Shown: positions 38,994-47,927, numbered from the stretch's first letter. The stretch: 57,048 nucleotides of DNA from Prochlorococcus sp. HOT208_60m_808M21 (GCA_002026005.1 MWOX01000151.1:1-57048); one strand, 5' to 3'. Program-made: numbers and translations. Notes: a model not told the origin generated them from the sequence alone.

Positions 38994-39158
38994 ATGTCAT
39001 TCGCGACTTATTACCTGCATTTAATTTTTGGAAGGATTCCTTCTCTAATTAGTTATGATTTAATACTTTATATCTTGCCTGCTCTTTCAATCTCAATATT
39101 ATTCTTTAGCCTTAAAATAATGTTTTTCAAGACTCCTAAATTGAGAAGGGTTAAATAA
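38994..39158 (+). CDS. Small membrane protein (54 aa)
   Basis: ATG at 38994. MSFATYYLHLIFGRIPSLIS, then a helix (LILYILPALSISILFFSLKI) and a basic tail (KTPKLRRVK). One or two membrane segments. Family unknown. Confidence 0.5.
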   Translation: MSFATYYLHLIFGRIPSLISYDLILYILPALSISILFFSLKIMFFKTPKLRRVK

Positions 39159-39209
39159 TCAAGGATTTTAGAATTATTCTTTTTATTGAAGCACCCAATT
39201 TTTTTAATT

Positions 39210-39828
39210 TTGGATAATAGACTTTTTTTTTTCGGCAACTCAAAGAAATAGAGACTGCATTGGTGATGTAATATCCAGACTTATAAATAAAGGTTCAGTA
39301 TTAGAAATCGGGAGTGGTAGCGGTGAACATGGAGTGGTTTTTCAAAAACGCTTTCCTGGAATAATTTGGCAAACAAGTGACCCAGAGTTAGTGCATAGGA
39401 AAAGTATAAGTTCTTGGATTGAGTATGAAGACCTAACTAAGAAAATGCCCCAGCCTCTTGAGATTGATGTAGAAAAAATTCCTTGGAAAATTCCACTAAG
39501 ATTAGCGCATTCTTTGCAAGGGATAGTCTCTATAAATATGATTCATGTAGCGCAGTGGTCTTGTACTGTAGCACTATTTAGGGAGTCAGGAAAATTACTA
39601 AATAAGGGTCAATTTTTGATTGTGTACGGGCCATTCAAAATTTGTAATAAGCATACGAGTGAAAGTAATTATTTTTTCGATAATTCATTAAAAATGCAAA
39701 ATGATCTTTGGGGTATTAAAAATCTTGAGGAAGTTTCTGAAGAGAGTAAGAAAAATGGTTTTTCTCAAGAGAATATTATTAGGATGCCTGCAAATAATTT
39801 TTCAATAATTTACAGAAAAGTTTCTTGA
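39210..39828 (+). CDS. DUF938 family (methyltransferase-like) protein, frameshifted at a T10 run
   Basis: TTG start at 39210 gives LDNRLFFSATQRNRDCIGDV, the DUF938 N-terminus, then VLEIGSGSGEHGVVFQKRFP (SAM-binding loop GSGSGEH), VSINMIHVAQWSCTVALFRE and FLIVYGPFKICNKHTS. One base must be removed from the T10 at 39223-39232 to keep the frame; as given, only the part from a GTG at 39334 is open. Class I Rossmann methyltransferase fold of unknown substrate, normal length (~205 residues). Confidence 0.75.
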
Positions 39829-39879
39829 TAAGGCAATTACAAATATCAATAAGTTATTAAAATTCATCATATTAGATGA

Positions 39880-40041
39880 TCAACCTGATAGTTTTTTGCT
39901 CCATTCTTTATGCTTTTGATCTAAATCTGAAATTTTCTCGCCTAAACTCAACTGTCTTTCTAATAATTCAACTTTTGTAAGTGTTATTTTTTCCGAATAA
40001 AATTTAATAGGCTGCTTACCATGCAAATTGTCACCACTCAT
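39880..40041 (-). CDS. Small hypothetical protein (53 aa)
   Basis: ATG at 40039-40041. MSGDNLHGKQPIKFYSEKIT, then a coiled-coil-like LTKVELLERQLSLGEKISDL and HKEWSKKLSG. Soluble; no family recognised. Confidence 0.5.
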   Translation of the reverse strand: MSGDNLHGKQPIKFYSEKITLTKVELLERQLSLGEKISDLDQKHKEWSKKLSG

Positions 40042-40159
40042 AAGAAATAATTTATTTAAATAATTTTCTAAGATGAAAAATTTGCTATTGCTAATTCTTT
40101 TATATTCTTTTCAGATTTGCGTAAATTAATGTGATAAAGAATTGATGCCTATTGTGTTT

Positions 40160-41326
40160 TTAATCCACCATTTTGTAAGACGATTGCCATATATATCTTC
40201 CTCTGTTGATGTCTGGCTTAACAGCAACGCAATTGCAAGCAATATTCCATAAAGCTTTGTGTATTGGATCAGGATTAAAAAGATATGCTTTTTTAAAGGC
40301 TTTTTTAATTAAGACAGTTGCATTTTTTGCATGATAATGAGGGATCGTTGGACATACATGATGAACGACATGGCTAGAACCAATATTATGGTGAAGAAAA
40401 TTAAGGACTTTACCGTAAGGCCTGTCAATAGATAGAAATGCGCCTCTCATAAAGGAAAATTCCGTATTTGAAAGATGAGGTACATCTGAATCTGTGTGAT
40501 GAAGCCACGTATAAACTACTAACCAACAATTAACCACTAATAAAGGAGCAAAATAAAGAGCAATTACTTGAAATAATCCAAACTTAAAAACTAAATAAAC
40601 AATGCCCAATAATGTCAAACCCACACCAATATCTGATATCCAAACTTTCTTGGTCCATATTGACGGCCATAATGCTTTAGAAAATGGTTTAATTGGCCAA
40701 AAATGATTCGAAGTTCCATATTTTACTCCTCCGGTACTTCCTGTAAGTAAATAAGCAGGCCAGCCAAAAATTAGATGTAAAACGAGTTGAAGAATTCCGT
40801 AATTTTTTTTACCTAAGTAATTTGAAAAAAGTAATTCTTTTTCACCCCCAACTTTTTCTGTAACTCCATTCCCTTTAATGACTAGAGGTACGTGAGTTTC
40901 TCCATTAGTTATGTTATTTGTGAACCGATGATGAACTGCATGAGAACGCTGCCAAGAAAAAAAAGGAACTAGAAGGAGGGAATGTATTAAATAACCAGTT
41001 ATAGTTTCTAATCTCTTGTTTTTAGAGAATGCTCCATGCCCACATTCATGGGCAATTACCCAGAATCCCATTGCAGTGGTGCCTGATAGTAATGCGTAAA
41101 TAATCCAAATTGGGATCATTTTTGTCGTAAATGGAATAGATAACCCTATCGCAACTACTAATGATTGGATTAATGCTGATTGTAAAAGATACCTCAAAGA
41201 TGTTTTGGTATTGCACTTAAAATAGTGATCTGGGATAACATCCTGAAATTCTTTTATGCTTGGAATATCTGTATTCTCTATTACAAGCGCTTGGCCTTTA
41301 AGACCTGAGAATTTTATATTACTCAA
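40160..41326 (-). CDS. desA: Membrane fatty acid desaturase, delta-12 (DesA-like)
   Basis: 388 residues. Three histidine boxes: HECGHGAF (residues ~94-101), HAVHHRFTN (~130) and HVVHHVCPTIPHYHA (~318), the DesA/omega-6 arrangement with long membrane pairs between. Introduces a second double bond in membrane glycerolipid acyl chains using ferredoxin. The C-terminus NRGRYIWQSSYK is typical of marine DesA. The TTATTATCCATCAC upstream (41374-41387) resembles the block of the EVE repeats. The symbol is by family similarity. Confidence 0.85.
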   Translation of the reverse strand: MSNIKFSGLKGQALVIENTDIPSIKEFQDVIPDHYFKCNTKTSLRYLLQSALIQSLVVAIGLSIPFTTKMIPIWIIYALLSGTTAMGFWVIAHECGHGAFSKNKRLETITGYLIHSLLLVPFFSWQRSHAVHHRFTNNITNGETHVPLVIKGNGVTEKVGGEKELLFSNYLGKKNYGILQLVLHLIFGWPAYLLTGSTGGVKYGTSNHFWPIKPFSKALWPSIWTKKVWISDIGVGLTLLGIVYLVFKFGLFQVIALYFAPLLVVNCWLVVYTWLHHTDSDVPHLSNTEFSFMRGAFLSIDRPYGKVLNFLHHNIGSSHVVHHVCPTIPHYHAKNATVLIKKAFKKAYLFNPDPIHKALWNIACNCVAVKPDINRGRYIWQSSYKMVD

Positions 41327-41572
41327 ATTTTTTTGGTTAAGATTTCTTTTAAATAAAAATGAATTTATATATTTTATTATCCATCACAGGATCTCATAAT
41401 GAAAAGAATTTATAATTTTTTGGATAAAATTTTTATGATTTTAATTTCATCTTCAAAGAAAATTGTTTGTGCCAAAAATTTTATTTTATTTTTTAATGGT
41501 AATTTTTTATTCATCTATATTAATTCTTTTATTATGATGAAAGTTTGTACTCTTCTTTAAAACTTGATTAAA

Positions 41573-41704
41573 TTAAAGACCGCGTATATATCTCTTAGGT
41601 AACCCAGATTGTTTACGTGGCTTTACAAGAATAGGTAAAATAATAACCCCTACCGTAAAAAGACAGATTGGAGCTACTACCATCAATATAGATTCTAAAG
41701 ACAT
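41573..41704 (-). CDS. Small membrane protein (43 aa)
   Basis: ATG at 41702-41704. Membrane helix MVVAPICLFTVGVIILPIL, then a basic tail (KPRKQSGLPKRYIRGL). No family recognised. Confidence 0.5.
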   Translation of the reverse strand: MSLESILMVVAPICLFTVGVIILPILVKPRKQSGLPKRYIRGL

Positions 41705-41894
41705 AAGTAATTTTGAATTTATTTATAAATAGCAGGATTTTTTTTATAAGTCATGCGTATTTATATCTATTAGGTGAGAAAAGATTAAATATTTTTATAA
41801 ATTATTAAGTAAAAAAGAAAAAAAGATTAAAAAACATTAATTTTTTAATAATTCGTCCTATTTACTTAATCATTATTTAAATAAGTGATTAGTT

Positions 41895-42035
41895 ATGGAT
41901 CAAGAAAAAAATTGGATGCTTATGACTTATTATTGTCCAACACATGGTGATTCAGGATTAGTAAAACCGATTCAACTAACAAAAAAAGAAATTAGTAAAA
42001 CATTCTTAAAAAAAGGTAGGAGTTCTAAAAATTAA
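41895..42035 (+). CDS. Small soluble protein (46 aa)
   Basis: ATG at 41895. MDQEKNWMLMTYYCPTHGDS with a CPTHG motif, then a basic helix (LTKKEISKTFLKKGRSSKN). Family unknown. Confidence 0.45.
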   Translation: MDQEKNWMLMTYYCPTHGDSGLVKPIQLTKKEISKTFLKKGRSSKN

Positions 42036-42166
42036 TTTTTAGAATAAAACTATATTTTTATGAAAATGTTCTAAATCTTTATTGAAATCTGATTAATTAA
42101 AATCCTACAAAAATCCCCTAAGCTGCTTTTTTATCAGCAGTATTAGAAAGATATTAAAAAATTATC

Positions 42167-42319
42167 TTAATTTGTATCAGAATCGCATGTTAATTCACAT
42201 TGATTCAGATCATGTGATGATATCTTTTCTAAAATTCTTAACATATCAATTTCGGAAAGCTCTCCATTCGAGTTCCATTTTAAAGTTGTTTTCCTTTGAG
42301 GTGAATTTTTTTTATTCAT
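42167..42319 (-). CDS. Small hypothetical protein (50 aa)
   Basis: ATG at 42317-42319, overlapping the end of the upstream twin-CX3C gene by 8 bases. Basic head, then LRILEKISSHDLNQCELTCD, itself a CX3C. Probably co-translated with the upstream gene. Confidence 0.5.
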   Translation of the reverse strand: MNKKNSPQRKTTLKWNSNGELSEIDMLRILEKISSHDLNQCELTCDSDTN

Positions 42320-42521
42320 TATGATCATCTCCCTTTAAATGAACTTCTAAACAACGAGTAATACATTCTTGATGACCATCCACAATACTGCATTCAGTAA
42401 TACACTCGAAATATGAATTAATAGAATCTATTTCTGTATTCTGGTTGGGAGCAACAAATGAATCATTCATAATATTGTTGGATTTATTTGGAATAGAGAT
42501 ATAGCACGAATTTATGTTCAA
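42312..42521 (-). CDS. Twin CX3C microprotein
   Basis: Up to 69 residues; an internal Met (MNDSFVAPNQN) gives 52 and may be the true start. Contains FECITECSIVDGHQECITRC: two CX3C motifs, each on a likely helix, followed by LEVHLKGDDHNE. Same plan as the 17007-17171 gene, without close sequence identity. Could form two disulfides across a helical hairpin or bind metal. Confidence 0.6.
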   Translation of the reverse strand: MNINSCYISIPNKSNNIMNDSFVAPNQNTEIDSINSYFECITECSIVDGHQECITRCLEVHLKGDDHNE

Positions 42522-42759
42522 TAATTTAATTTATTAAGTGAATCAGAAAAAATAAGTATTATTTACTAAATTTTTTTTGCAACTGGTTTATCTTGAAAAA
42601 GATAGTAATATCCTTCTTTTACAACACAAAAGTAAAAAAATAATTTTGATTATTTAATATTAATTTATAAGGCAATCTTCTTAAAAAATCAGCATAAAGA
42701 CTGATTTACTTTTCAGTAATTTAGTTAGATGATTAAAAAGTACACTTTTAGATTTTCAA

Positions 42760-42912
42760 ATGAAATCAGTAATTACTTGGCTTTCGAAAATGTTAGAGAG
42801 TATGGCAAATGCTTTTATGCATCCTTTAAAGAATGACTTGCCTCCATCTATTGGTACTCATGCATATAGCAGTATTCCTCTAAAAAGAAAATTGAGAAGA
42901 CGCTTGAATTAG
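42760..42912 (+). CDS. Small basic protein (50 aa)
   Basis: ATG at 42760. MKSVITWLSKMLESMANAFM is an amphipathic helix; the C-terminus is strongly basic (LKRKLRRRLN). Possibly membrane-surface or nucleic-acid bound. Convergent with the desaturase, whose stop is 3 bases away. Confidence 0.45.
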   Translation: MKSVITWLSKMLESMANAFMHPLKNDLPPSIGTHAYSSIPLKRKLRRRLN

Positions 42913-42915
42913 GTA

Positions 42916-44022
42916 TTAATTTATTGGAATTAATTTTTCATTTTTGTTATCCCAAATAATATATTTGAAGCAGTTTGAAAAATCGCTTAATTTTAAGAAC
43001 TTTGATTGTTGGAGTAAATGAATGTTTGCTTTATGACAAGCTCTTAAGTTGTAATTTGGTATTCTCTCAGAGAGATGGTGAATGCTGTGGAAGGATATGT
43101 CTGCTAAAAACCAATTTAGCCAATTAGGGATATCTAAATTGCTACTGCCTAAAATAGCTCCATCGCTGAGATCCCAATTTTTTGTATTTTTAGCATATGC
43201 ATTTTCGTAGTTATGTTGTACAAAAAAAACACATATTAAAATTGCTGCTGATAAGGTTAGTATCGCGGAATAAAATGATAAGAAAAAAACTAATCCCAAC
43301 CATTTGCACATAAAAATCCAACCTATTATTACAACTATGTTATTGATTATTAATTCAAATAGTTCACTAAAATTATCTCCATAATCAGAAAAAGGTGGTT
43401 TGACTCTTGAATTAATAGCTAGAAGTTGAGAAATTTCTCTGTTTTTTATTTTGATAAAAGTCTCTTCCAATATATCTTTAGTGAAATTAAAAATAATAAT
43501 AACCAGTCCTAATCTAGGTTTTAAGACTAAGTAAAAAAAACCGCCAGGGAAAAGCATAATCCAGTTTCGACTTACTTTATAAAATATTTGCTCTCTTTTT
43601 GTAAGGGAATTATAGTCTTCAAGACTTAAAACATCTATAGGCCCTTTGTAAATTTCCCAATTTCCATTATTTCTATGATGAAATGCATGATCAATTGACC
43701 ATGACTTCTGGGGAATACCATTAACTAAGCCAAGTAAAAATCCAAAAAAGCGGTTTAATTTCCGTTTTGTAAAAAGAGAATTATGTCCGCAATCGTGCAT
43801 TAATGAGAATGTTCGAGAAGATAACAGAGTTAGAAGAACTATAAAAGGCACCAATAGGAATCCTTTAATCAATAATGGAAAAGGTTGAATTATTATCTGG
43901 TGGACAATTAACCAAATAGAAATTATTGGGAAGATGGTAGAAATAATTTGATAACAAGCTCTAAAATTATTTCTTTTTAAAAATGGCTTTATTAAAAAAT
44001 CGCTTCTATTTACTTTAAGCAT
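42916..44022 (-). CDS. Membrane fatty acid desaturase-family protein
   Basis: 368 residues. Histidine boxes HDCGHNSLF (~75), HAFHHRNNG (~112) and HSIHHLSERIPNY (~312). Membrane pairs IISTIFPIISIWLIV and FLLVPFIVLLTLL precede the first box. Distinct from the DesA-like protein 1.6 kb away: different spacing, HDCGH and an extra central polar region. Acyl-lipid desaturase or a carotenoid/sphingolipid-type hydroxylase relative; regiospecificity cannot be read from sequence. Confidence 0.75.
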   Translation of the reverse strand: MLKVNRSDFLIKPFLKRNNFRACYQIISTIFPIISIWLIVHQIIIQPFPLLIKGFLLVPFIVLLTLLSSRTFSLMHDCGHNSLFTKRKLNRFFGFLLGLVNGIPQKSWSIDHAFHHRNNGNWEIYKGPIDVLSLEDYNSLTKREQIFYKVSRNWIMLFPGGFFYLVLKPRLGLVIIIFNFTKDILEETFIKIKNREISQLLAINSRVKPPFSDYGDNFSELFELIINNIVVIIGWIFMCKWLGLVFFLSFYSAILTLSAAILICVFFVQHNYENAYAKNTKNWDLSDGAILGSSNLDIPNWLNWFLADISFHSIHHLSERIPNYNLRACHKANIHLLQQSKFLKLSDFSNCFKYIIWDNKNEKLIPIN

Positions 44023-44104
44023 ATTTCACTTGTTATTTTTTGATACTAACAATTTTTAAAAAGTATTGATTATTTAATTAACAATAAAATTTTTAAAAAT
44101 CACA

Positions 44105-44260
44105 CTAAAGAATAAACTCTTTAGACATAGTTCTCAATTGATCTAGATTTAATCTTTCTAAGTAATTTTTAAAGTCACTAAGGTTATTAGTAGAGTCAGA
44201 ATTTTTGCTCTCGTAAAGAAGACTATTAGAAATTAACTCAATAAGATGATCTTTATCCAT
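44105..44260 (-). CDS. MDK-HLI-LISNS microprotein, copy 2
   Basis: 51 residues, ATG at 44258-44260. MDKDHLIELISNSLLYESKN ... YLERLNLDQLRTMSKEFIL, equal in length to the 8590-8745 gene and conserved at both ends, with a variable middle. Function unknown. Confidence 0.65.
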   Translation of the reverse strand: MDKDHLIELISNSLLYESKNSDSTNNLSDFKNYLERLNLDQLRTMSKEFIL

Positions 44261-44345
44261 AACTTCTTATAGACCAAAATTCCTGTTTAAAAAATTAAGG
44301 TCTTGAATTCGAGATCATTCACTCATCTCTATTTAAGAGTTATTT

Positions 44346-44564
44346 TTATAAATTTTTTAATTCTTGTTCTATTTTTTCTAATCTTTCATTTAATTCTTTT
44401 TGTTCCTTAATTAAGGATTTTTTCTTTTCTGCACGCTCTTTGTTCAAAGGAGAATTGAAATATTTTTGGTAAGAGACAAAAAAAACTGCTATCGCTACTG
44501 CAATGCCAAGAGCACCAATTATTAAAATTGGAGATGAGGGAAAGTCGTAAAATGGAATTGACAA
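44346..44564 (-). CDS. Small membrane protein with coiled coil (72 aa)
   Basis: N-terminal membrane helix (SPILIIGALGIAVAIAVFFV), then a long charged helix with heptads (LIKEQKELNERLEKIEQELK). Likely thylakoid or plasma membrane, C-terminus cytoplasmic. No family recognised. Confidence 0.6.
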   Translation of the reverse strand: MSIPFYDFPSSPILIIGALGIAVAIAVFFVSYQKYFNSPLNKERAEKKKSLIKEQKELNERLEKIEQELKNL

Positions 44565-44774
44565 TGTACTTTACTAAAAATAAATTCTAGCTATCTCATA
44601 AACAAAAAAATAAGTAATAAATACTTATTCTTTAAAAAGCTTTATGGTAATTATGATAGTTATTTTGTAAAAAAATAAATAAGGTTAATCTTTAATTGTT
44701 TTTTTTAAATAAGTATTTGTACAGCTGTCAAAGAATGAAAAACGAATAATGATTAAACTAGTAAAAATTTTTTA

Positions 44775-45101
44775 ATGAAGAAAATCATAAATAAAAAACA
44801 AAATAAAAATGAACCATGGTTTAAATGGTTAACAAGAGAACTTAATTCTTATGAAGCTTTTAAGGATTTCGAATCAGGCAAGAATCCACAAGATGTAGCA
44901 GAGGATTTTATTTCTAGAAATAGTACTGCTATTTCAGAAGTTTTCGAGAATTTTGATGATGAAGATAAAGATACACTCGATCAGTTTCTTAAATTAACCG
45001 AATGTGAGATGCATGTGTTTAGAATTCTTGAAAAACAAATAGAGTTAAGAAACAAGGTAAGATTTGTAGATTTTAAAAAAAAGAAAAAAATGAGGAGTTA
45101 A
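44775..45101 (+). CDS. Hypothetical helical protein (108 aa), paralogue of the 55559 gene
   Basis: Core: WFKWLTRELNSYEAFKDFES, then NPQDVAEDFISRNSTAISEV, and KDTLDQFLKLTECEMHVFRI. The 55559-55825 gene has the parallel WFSWFYEKWEK, SQIAERFVNENHDSFIQLSK and DALTEFMKLSESELHILKYF, so the two are paralogues. Soluble, all-helical, basic C-terminal tail. Function unknown. Confidence 0.6.
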   Translation: MKKIINKKQNKNEPWFKWLTRELNSYEAFKDFESGKNPQDVAEDFISRNSTAISEVFENFDDEDKDTLDQFLKLTECEMHVFRILEKQIELRNKVRFVDFKKKKKMRS

Positions 45102-45104
45102 TTT

Positions 45105-45440
45105 TTATATAAGTTTATTTTTCCCATTACCAGTCTTACCAAAGCCTAGCCAGATGAACCACAAGATCCATCCGAAGATAGGTATTAAATTAATGAAGAT
45201 CCATTTCCAATCTTTTCCAAAGTCTCTGATTCTTCTAATATCAATAGCTATTTGAGGAATGACACAAACTAATCCATAAGCATTGAAACCAAACGTTTTT
45301 AAAAATATTGGGATGGTTAGTAAAGAAATTATAAGATTAGCTAATTGAACTAACCACCAGTCTGATCGAGAAGTGAATCCTTTGAATTCTGTAGCTTTAA
45401 TCCAAAAATCTTTATATGAATTAAAAAAGTTATTAAGCAT
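45105..45440 (-). CDS. DUF805 membrane protein
   Basis: 111 residues. The DUF805 hallmarks: FKGFTSRSDWW near residue 18, a membrane helix pair (VQLANLIISLLTIPIFL), then IDIRRIRDFGKDWKWIFINL and GWILWFIWLGFGKTG. An inner-membrane protein of unknown function found widely in bacteria. Convergent with the preceding gene. Confidence 0.8.
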   Translation of the reverse strand: MLNNFFNSYKDFWIKATEFKGFTSRSDWWLVQLANLIISLLTIPIFLKTFGFNAYGLVCVIPQIAIDIRRIRDFGKDWKWIFINLIPIFGWILWFIWLGFGKTGNGKNKLI

Positions 45441-45503
45441 GTAAAAAATTCAAAGAATCTAATACTATCAATTTAATCTTCAATTTCTCAAAATGTTTTT
45501 TTG

Positions 45504-45668
45504 CTAAATAGGATCAAATAAATTCATATCATTTGAATCTTGTTTTGGGAGCTCATCTCGATTTGGTAATGAACAGAATCCGTCTTTGCAAATCATCTTT
45601 TCTTTTTCAATACTTGTAGTTTCTGAGAATATATTTTTGTTATTGTTATTTGAAGATTCTTTCAGCAT
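45504..45668 (-). CDS. Small acidic protein (54 aa)
   Basis: ATG at 45666-45668. MLKESSNNNNKNIFSETTSI, then MICKDGFCSLPNRDELP with two cysteines, ending NLFDPI. Soluble; family unknown. Confidence 0.5.
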   Translation of the reverse strand: MLKESSNNNNKNIFSETTSIEKEKMICKDGFCSLPNRDELPKQDSNDMNLFDPI

Positions 45669-45750
45669 TTATATAAAAAAATTAAATCCAATATTAAATT
45701 AATAACTCAATTTATTTTGATAAGCAATAAATTTAATATTAATTATTTAT

Positions 45751-45846
45751 TTACTTTTTTTGATTTGGCAAGTCTCTCCAAAACAGCGCCATTATATAAA
45801 TGAATAAAGATATAGAGCAAATATAAAGTAAAGAATTTAGATGCAT
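45751..45846 (-). CDS. Small membrane protein (31 aa)
   Basis: ATG at 45844-45846. MHLNSLLYICSISLFIYIMA, then LFWRDLPNQKK. One membrane helix. Weak call. Confidence 0.4.
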   Translation of the reverse strand: MHLNSLLYICSISLFIYIMALFWRDLPNQKK

Positions 45847-46090
45847 TTTATATATTAAAGTAATAACAAAGAGGGCCTTTCATAAAATGGTATTTAAACA
45901 GATTGGTAATTTTTTGACTTAGCAATCAAACAAATTCTAGTATTTATTTGAGTTTTTTATGCTTTTCCCAAACTTTGAGAAGGAAAAGTTTTTAAATTTT
46001 TGGAATATATCTATTTATTTAATAAAACTTATAAATCTAAGAGTTTTATAAATCTAATCAAATCCTACATTTTTAAATGTTTATTGTATT

Positions 46091-46231
46091 TTACGATCTA
46101 TCCTTATTTATTTCTGTTAAAGCTTTTCTACCTTCCTTAAGGGTTTTTAAGACGAGCCAGGTTAGAGAAGAAATAATAAGGATGGTAAGTGTAATTAGAG
46201 AAATATGAGTTGTATCAAGATTGTTGGCCAA
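46091..46231 (-). CDS. Small membrane protein (46 aa), TTG start
   Basis: TTG at 46229-46231. LANNLDTTHISLITLTILII forms the start of a membrane helix; basic tail (LKEGRKALTEINKDRS). No ATG is available in frame. Confidence 0.4.
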   Translation of the reverse strand: MANNLDTTHISLITLTILIISSLTWLVLKTLKEGRKALTEINKDRS

Positions 46232-46276
46232 TTTAATTAAATTCTTTATGAGTCTTTAATTTAAAAATTAAAAAAT

Positions 46277-46459
46277 TCAAACGTCTGATCTAGAGTAAGC
46301 AGGTATTAGCATTCCACCATCTTGATCGTCATTATTGTCATCGTCAAAACCACCCCCAAGAATTAATTCAATAATTACAAGTACAGCTACTGGATAAAGG
46401 CACCATAATATTGCTGTAAAAGGACTTACTGAGGAAGAAGCCAAGTAAAAATCTGTCAT
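46277..46459 (-). CDS. Small membrane protein with DDxxDDQDGG tail (60 aa)
   Basis: Membrane helix AILWCLYPVAVLVIIELILG, then a glycine/aspartate stretch (GGGFDDDNNDDQDGGMLIPA). The 47597-47731 gene has a membrane helix followed by NDDDDQDGGKL, so the acidic DQDGG segment next to a helix recurs. It could bind divalent cations. Confidence 0.55.
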   Translation of the reverse strand: MTDFYLASSSVSPFTAILWCLYPVAVLVIIELILGGGFDDDNNDDQDGGMLIPAYSRSDV

Positions 46460-46742
46460 AGACTGATATTAATCTAAAGAAACAACAATTGTGGATCTTC
46501 TGGGCAGTGTTCTACCCAATATCTCAATAAAAAATTTTAAAAACTTTTCTCTTTCGCACGAATAGATTTTTGGTATGTATTGATATTTTTATTCTTAAAA
46601 TCGATTTAAATAATAATTTTCTTGAACCTACTGAGAAGCTAATAATGACATAATGAATCGCGCGATTGTTATTTTTTATACTTAACAATAATTGTACAAT
46701 TTTGATTCAAAAACTATTATTTATCTTAATTTTATAAATTCT

Positions 46743-46874
46743 ATGTTTTCTTTCACTTTTGATCCTTTGGCTGCGATATTTGGTATATCAGGAATTGTAG
46801 GCTTCTTTTTCTTCGTTTCTGCCGCTAAGGGAACTTCAAGTATAAATACAAAACCAAAAAAGGAATTAGATTAG
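46743..46874 (+). CDS. Small membrane protein (43 aa)
   Basis: ATG at 46743 (a TTG at 46692 would extend it). MFSFTFDPLAAIFGISGIVG, then FFFFVSAAKGTSS and a basic tail. One membrane helix. Family unknown. Confidence 0.5.
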   Translation: MFSFTFDPLAAIFGISGIVGFFFFVSAAKGTSSINTKPKKELD

Positions 46875-46938
46875 AACTTATTGTGTCAGAAAACTAAATT
46901 GAAATTTTAAATTTAGTATTTAAAAGGCTTGTTAATTA

Positions 46939-47109
46939 TTACTTATTCCATTGTTTAGAAATAAATTCAAGAAAATACTTTAGATCCTCTTCAGGACAAT
47001 TTGTTTGTTTTTGTAAATCAATGCAAATTTGCTTAATATTTTCAAAGGCCTTTTTTACTAGTTCGTTTTTTTCAATAACCTCAAAATATTCTTGATCAGT
47101 AAAAGGCAT
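46939..47109 (-). CDS. Small soluble helical protein (56 aa)
   Basis: ATG at 47107-47109. MPFTDQEYFEVIEKNELVKK, then QICIDLQKQTNCPEEDLKYF, ending SKQWNK. No family recognised. Lies 92 bp downstream of the cupin gene on the same strand. Confidence 0.5.
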   Translation of the reverse strand: MPFTDQEYFEVIEKNELVKKAFENIKQICIDLQKQTNCPEEDLKYFLEFISKQWNK

Positions 47110-47200
47110 AATATGAGTTTACTTCTTGAAAATTATTTATTAACCATATTTTATCTACATTGACTTAACAGTAAAGAAGAAAAAATCTTTTTTCTTAAAT

Positions 47201-47476
47201 TTAGCTGCCCAATCGATAATGTTTTTTAATACTTTTGGTTACTTCCCATTCGCAGTTAAGTCCAGCAGGAAACTCAACTAGATCTCCAGCTTTAATAACG
47301 TAAATGTCACCGTTTTGGGTACTTATTTTCGCTTGACCTTCAATAATTAAGCAAATTTCCTTATCATCGTAATTCCATTGAAATTTGCTTGGCTCACATT
47401 CCCAAATAGGCCAACTTTTTATTCCATACTGTATTATTACGCTTGCACTACAAGGGGAAGATATTAGAACTTTCAC
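47201..47476 (-). CDS. Cupin_3 (DUF861-type) protein
   Basis: 91 residues, one compact cupin barrel. SWPIWECEPSKFQWNYDDKE precedes EICLIIEGQAKIS (glycine-turn strand), then AGDLVEFPAGLNCEWEVTKS-IKKHYR. The W-P-I-W-E-x(n)-F-x-W...FPAG-x-x-W pattern is that of the small (S)-ureidoglycine-aminohydrolase-like cupins. No enzymatic role established. Cytoplasmic. Confidence 0.75.
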   Translation of the reverse strand: MKVLISSPCSASVIIQYGIKSWPIWECEPSKFQWNYDDKEICLIIEGQAKISTQNGDIYVIKAGDLVEFPAGLNCEWEVTKSIKKHYRLGS

Positions 47477-47596
47477 GAAATAGTTCGGATATGTTTTTTC
47501 ATTTTACAAATAAAAGAAATTTTTATTTTCGAGAATGTGTATTTCTTTACTGTCTTTTATTTTTTTTCATTTATCATAAAAAAAATTTTCTAATTT

Positions 47597-47731
47597 ATGG
47601 ATGAGTTTTCTGTATTGTCAATTTCCCTATCTATAGCTTCTCTAGGAATATTTTTTTTATTTTTCGCTTCAAATGATGATGATGACCAAGATGGAGGTAA
47701 GTTGATTAAATCATTAGAAAGAATTAATTAA
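47597..47731 (+). CDS. Small membrane protein with DDDDQDGG segment (44 aa)
   Basis: ATG at 47597. MDEFSVLSISLSIASLGIFF continues as one helix, then ASNDDDDQDGGKLIKSLERI. Shares the DDQDGG block with the 46277-46459 gene. The stop region overlaps the stop of the convergent 40-residue gene. Confidence 0.5.
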   Translation: MDEFSVLSISLSIASLGIFFLFFASNDDDDQDGGKLIKSLERIN

Positions 47732-47850
47732 TTCCAAGTAAATAAAACATTTAATAGAGATTTATAACCTATAAAGCCTGCATAAATGCAGCTTAAAAAT
47801 ATAACATAAACCTCCAATGTGCCGAGTCTTTTTTTCTTTAATGTTTTCAT
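47728..47850 (-). CDS. Small membrane protein (40 aa)
   Basis: ATG at 47848-47850. Basic head (MKTLKKKRLG), then a membrane helix (VYVIFLSCIYAGFIGYKSLL), ending FTWN. Family unknown. Confidence 0.5.
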   Translation of the reverse strand: MKTLKKKRLGTLEVYVIFLSCIYAGFIGYKSLLNVLFTWN

Positions 47851-47927
47851 TGTTTTGATTGTTTATAGGGTAATTTTATTTAATTTGATTTTTATTAACA
47901 TGAGTATTTTTTACATTAACTTAGAGA

